DNA from: Gammaproteobacteria bacterium
Lineage (GTDB): Bacteria > Pseudomonadota > Gammaproteobacteria > Enterobacterales > Alteromonadaceae
Direction of reading: 5' to 3'
DNA: 7,040 nt
NCBI GenBank assembly: GCA_023380515.1
Contig: JAMCRH010000295.1
Span: 1 to 7,040, forward strand
This document shows positions 6,385 through 7,040 of the stretch, piece after piece. The position numbers and the translations under genes are program-made. Each line of letters begins with the position of its first letter. Position 1 is the stretch's first letter. The notes beneath the pieces were generated by a model. That model did not search any database and was not told the origin of the DNA. It worked only from the letters and a program-made list of their open reading frames with translations.

Positions 6385-7040
6385 CTAAATGAATGCCAGC
6401 GCGTCACCATAAAGTTGTTGAAGTGGTAACCCAGCATTCACGAACGCATCACGCGCAACACGGACCATTTCAAAACGACCCGCAATGTAAACATCATACT
6501 CTGCTAAATTAGCAGTTTGCGCAAGCACTGCTGGAATGACTAAGCCTGATAAACCCTGCCAAGCACCATTCATTGGCGATTCGACAACCGGCTGATAGTT
6601 AAAACGTTTATCGGCTGCAGCTAGGGCCTGAAGTTTCTCATGCAAGTATAAATCACGCGGCTCTTTGCCACCCCAGTAAAGTGTGACCGGCCGCTGGCTG
6701 TCACTGGCCAAGTGCTGCTGTAAAATTGACCAAGTGTAAGAAAACCCAGTGCCTCCGGCGATTAAGATGAACGGCCGCTCACTGGTGTGCGCAAAACCTG
6801 CGTCACCAGCGGGGATTTTAATCGTCAACTCGCCAGCTTCTCGGATTTTCTCAATCACGTCCCATGCATAAGGGTTTTCCGGTGCAGCACCAATATGGAG
6901 CTGTACTCGTTGGTTTTGTGCCGGGGTCGATGCAATCGAAAACGGACGCTCGTCCCGCTCGCCCATCACCACCATTAAATATTGCCCAGCAACAAACTCA
7001 ACCGGCTCTGGGAGTTCCAATTCAACCAAATAAACGAACC
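6385..7040 (-). CDS. fre: NAD(P)H-flavin reductase Fre, 5' end missing
   Basis: Cytoplasmic flavin reductase that uses NAD(P)H to reduce free riboflavin, FMN or FAD. It is closely related to E. coli Fre (233 aa) and LuxG. The frame is open to the right edge: codons before the TTG at 7029 read FVY and continue the family sequence, so roughly the first 15-20 residues are outside the window. Counting from that TTG, the flavin-binding ERPFSIAS lies at 27-34, the nucleotide-binding GGTGFSY at 92-98, YWGGKEPRDLY at 118-128, YIAGRFEM at 181-188, and the terminal YGDALAFI closely matches the E. coli end. It is on the same strand as the thiamine operon, ending about 19 nt before that operon's predicted -35 box. 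I see no terminator in between, so read-through into the riboswitch leader is possible. A functional link to thiamine uptake is not implied. Confidence 0.96.
   Translation of the reverse strand, partial: FVYLVELELPEPVEFVAGQYLMVVMGERDERPFSIASTPAQNQRVQLHIGAAPENPYAWDVIEKIREAGELTIKIPAGDAGFAHTSERPFILIAGGTGFSYTWSILQQHLASDSQRPVTLYWGGKEPRDLYLHEKLQALAAADKRFNYQPVVESPMNGAWQGLSGLVIPAVLAQTANLAEYDVYIAGRFEMVRVARDAFVNAGLPLQQLYGDALAFI

Noticed and set aside
6165..6392. A 75-codon + strand open frame across the riboswitch
   Set aside because: It covers the TPP aptamer and promoter on the opposite strand, and its translation is just the complement of the conserved aptamer sequence.

Overview
The window reads as chromosomal DNA of a gammaproteobacterium. 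The fre and trhO products resemble the E. coli proteins, and the outer-membrane receptor and TPP riboswitch are of the kind seen in marine Alteromonadales and Idiomarinaceae-like bacteria. That lineage is an inference from protein resemblance and was not tested by any search. I see no tRNA, rRNA, insertion sequence, phage gene or CRISPR array.

Layout from left to right: the 3' part of trhO (tRNA U34 hydroxylase, + strand) enters from the left edge and ends at 694. Everything after it is on the minus strand and is transcribed right to left. At the right edge is fre (flavin reductase, 5' end cut off). Next come a sigma70-like promoter (6339-6366), a TPP riboswitch (6203-6308) and its expression platform (6084-6122). 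These are followed by five closely spaced genes: a TonB-dependent receptor (3957-6080), a small YkoF-family thiamine/HMP-binding protein (3635-3889), a PnuC/PnuT-type thiamine transporter (2998-3642), an APH/choline-kinase-fold kinase that is probably a thiamine kinase (2065-2940), and an MFS transporter (691-2037). The MFS gene ends tail to tail with trhO, sharing the bases TTAA.

The working model is a thiamine salvage operon. The receptor brings a thiamine compound across the outer membrane. PnuT lets it equilibrate across the inner membrane, the kinase traps it by phosphorylation, and the YkoF-like protein binds thiamine or its pyrimidine moiety. The role of the MFS protein is unknown. When TPP is plentiful, the riboswitch should close the receptor's ribosome binding site. 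The sequence shows both competing structures: a hairpin covering the site just upstream of the ATG, and a perfect 9-nt complement between the aptamer core and the 5' arm of that hairpin.

The points most worth a second look are the switch mechanism, the kinase's His in place of the usual catalytic-loop Asn, the stand-alone YkoF domain with no YkoEDC transporter beside it, a 12-bp hairpin between the receptor and ykoF-like genes, and the uncharacterised MFS gene at the end of the operon.
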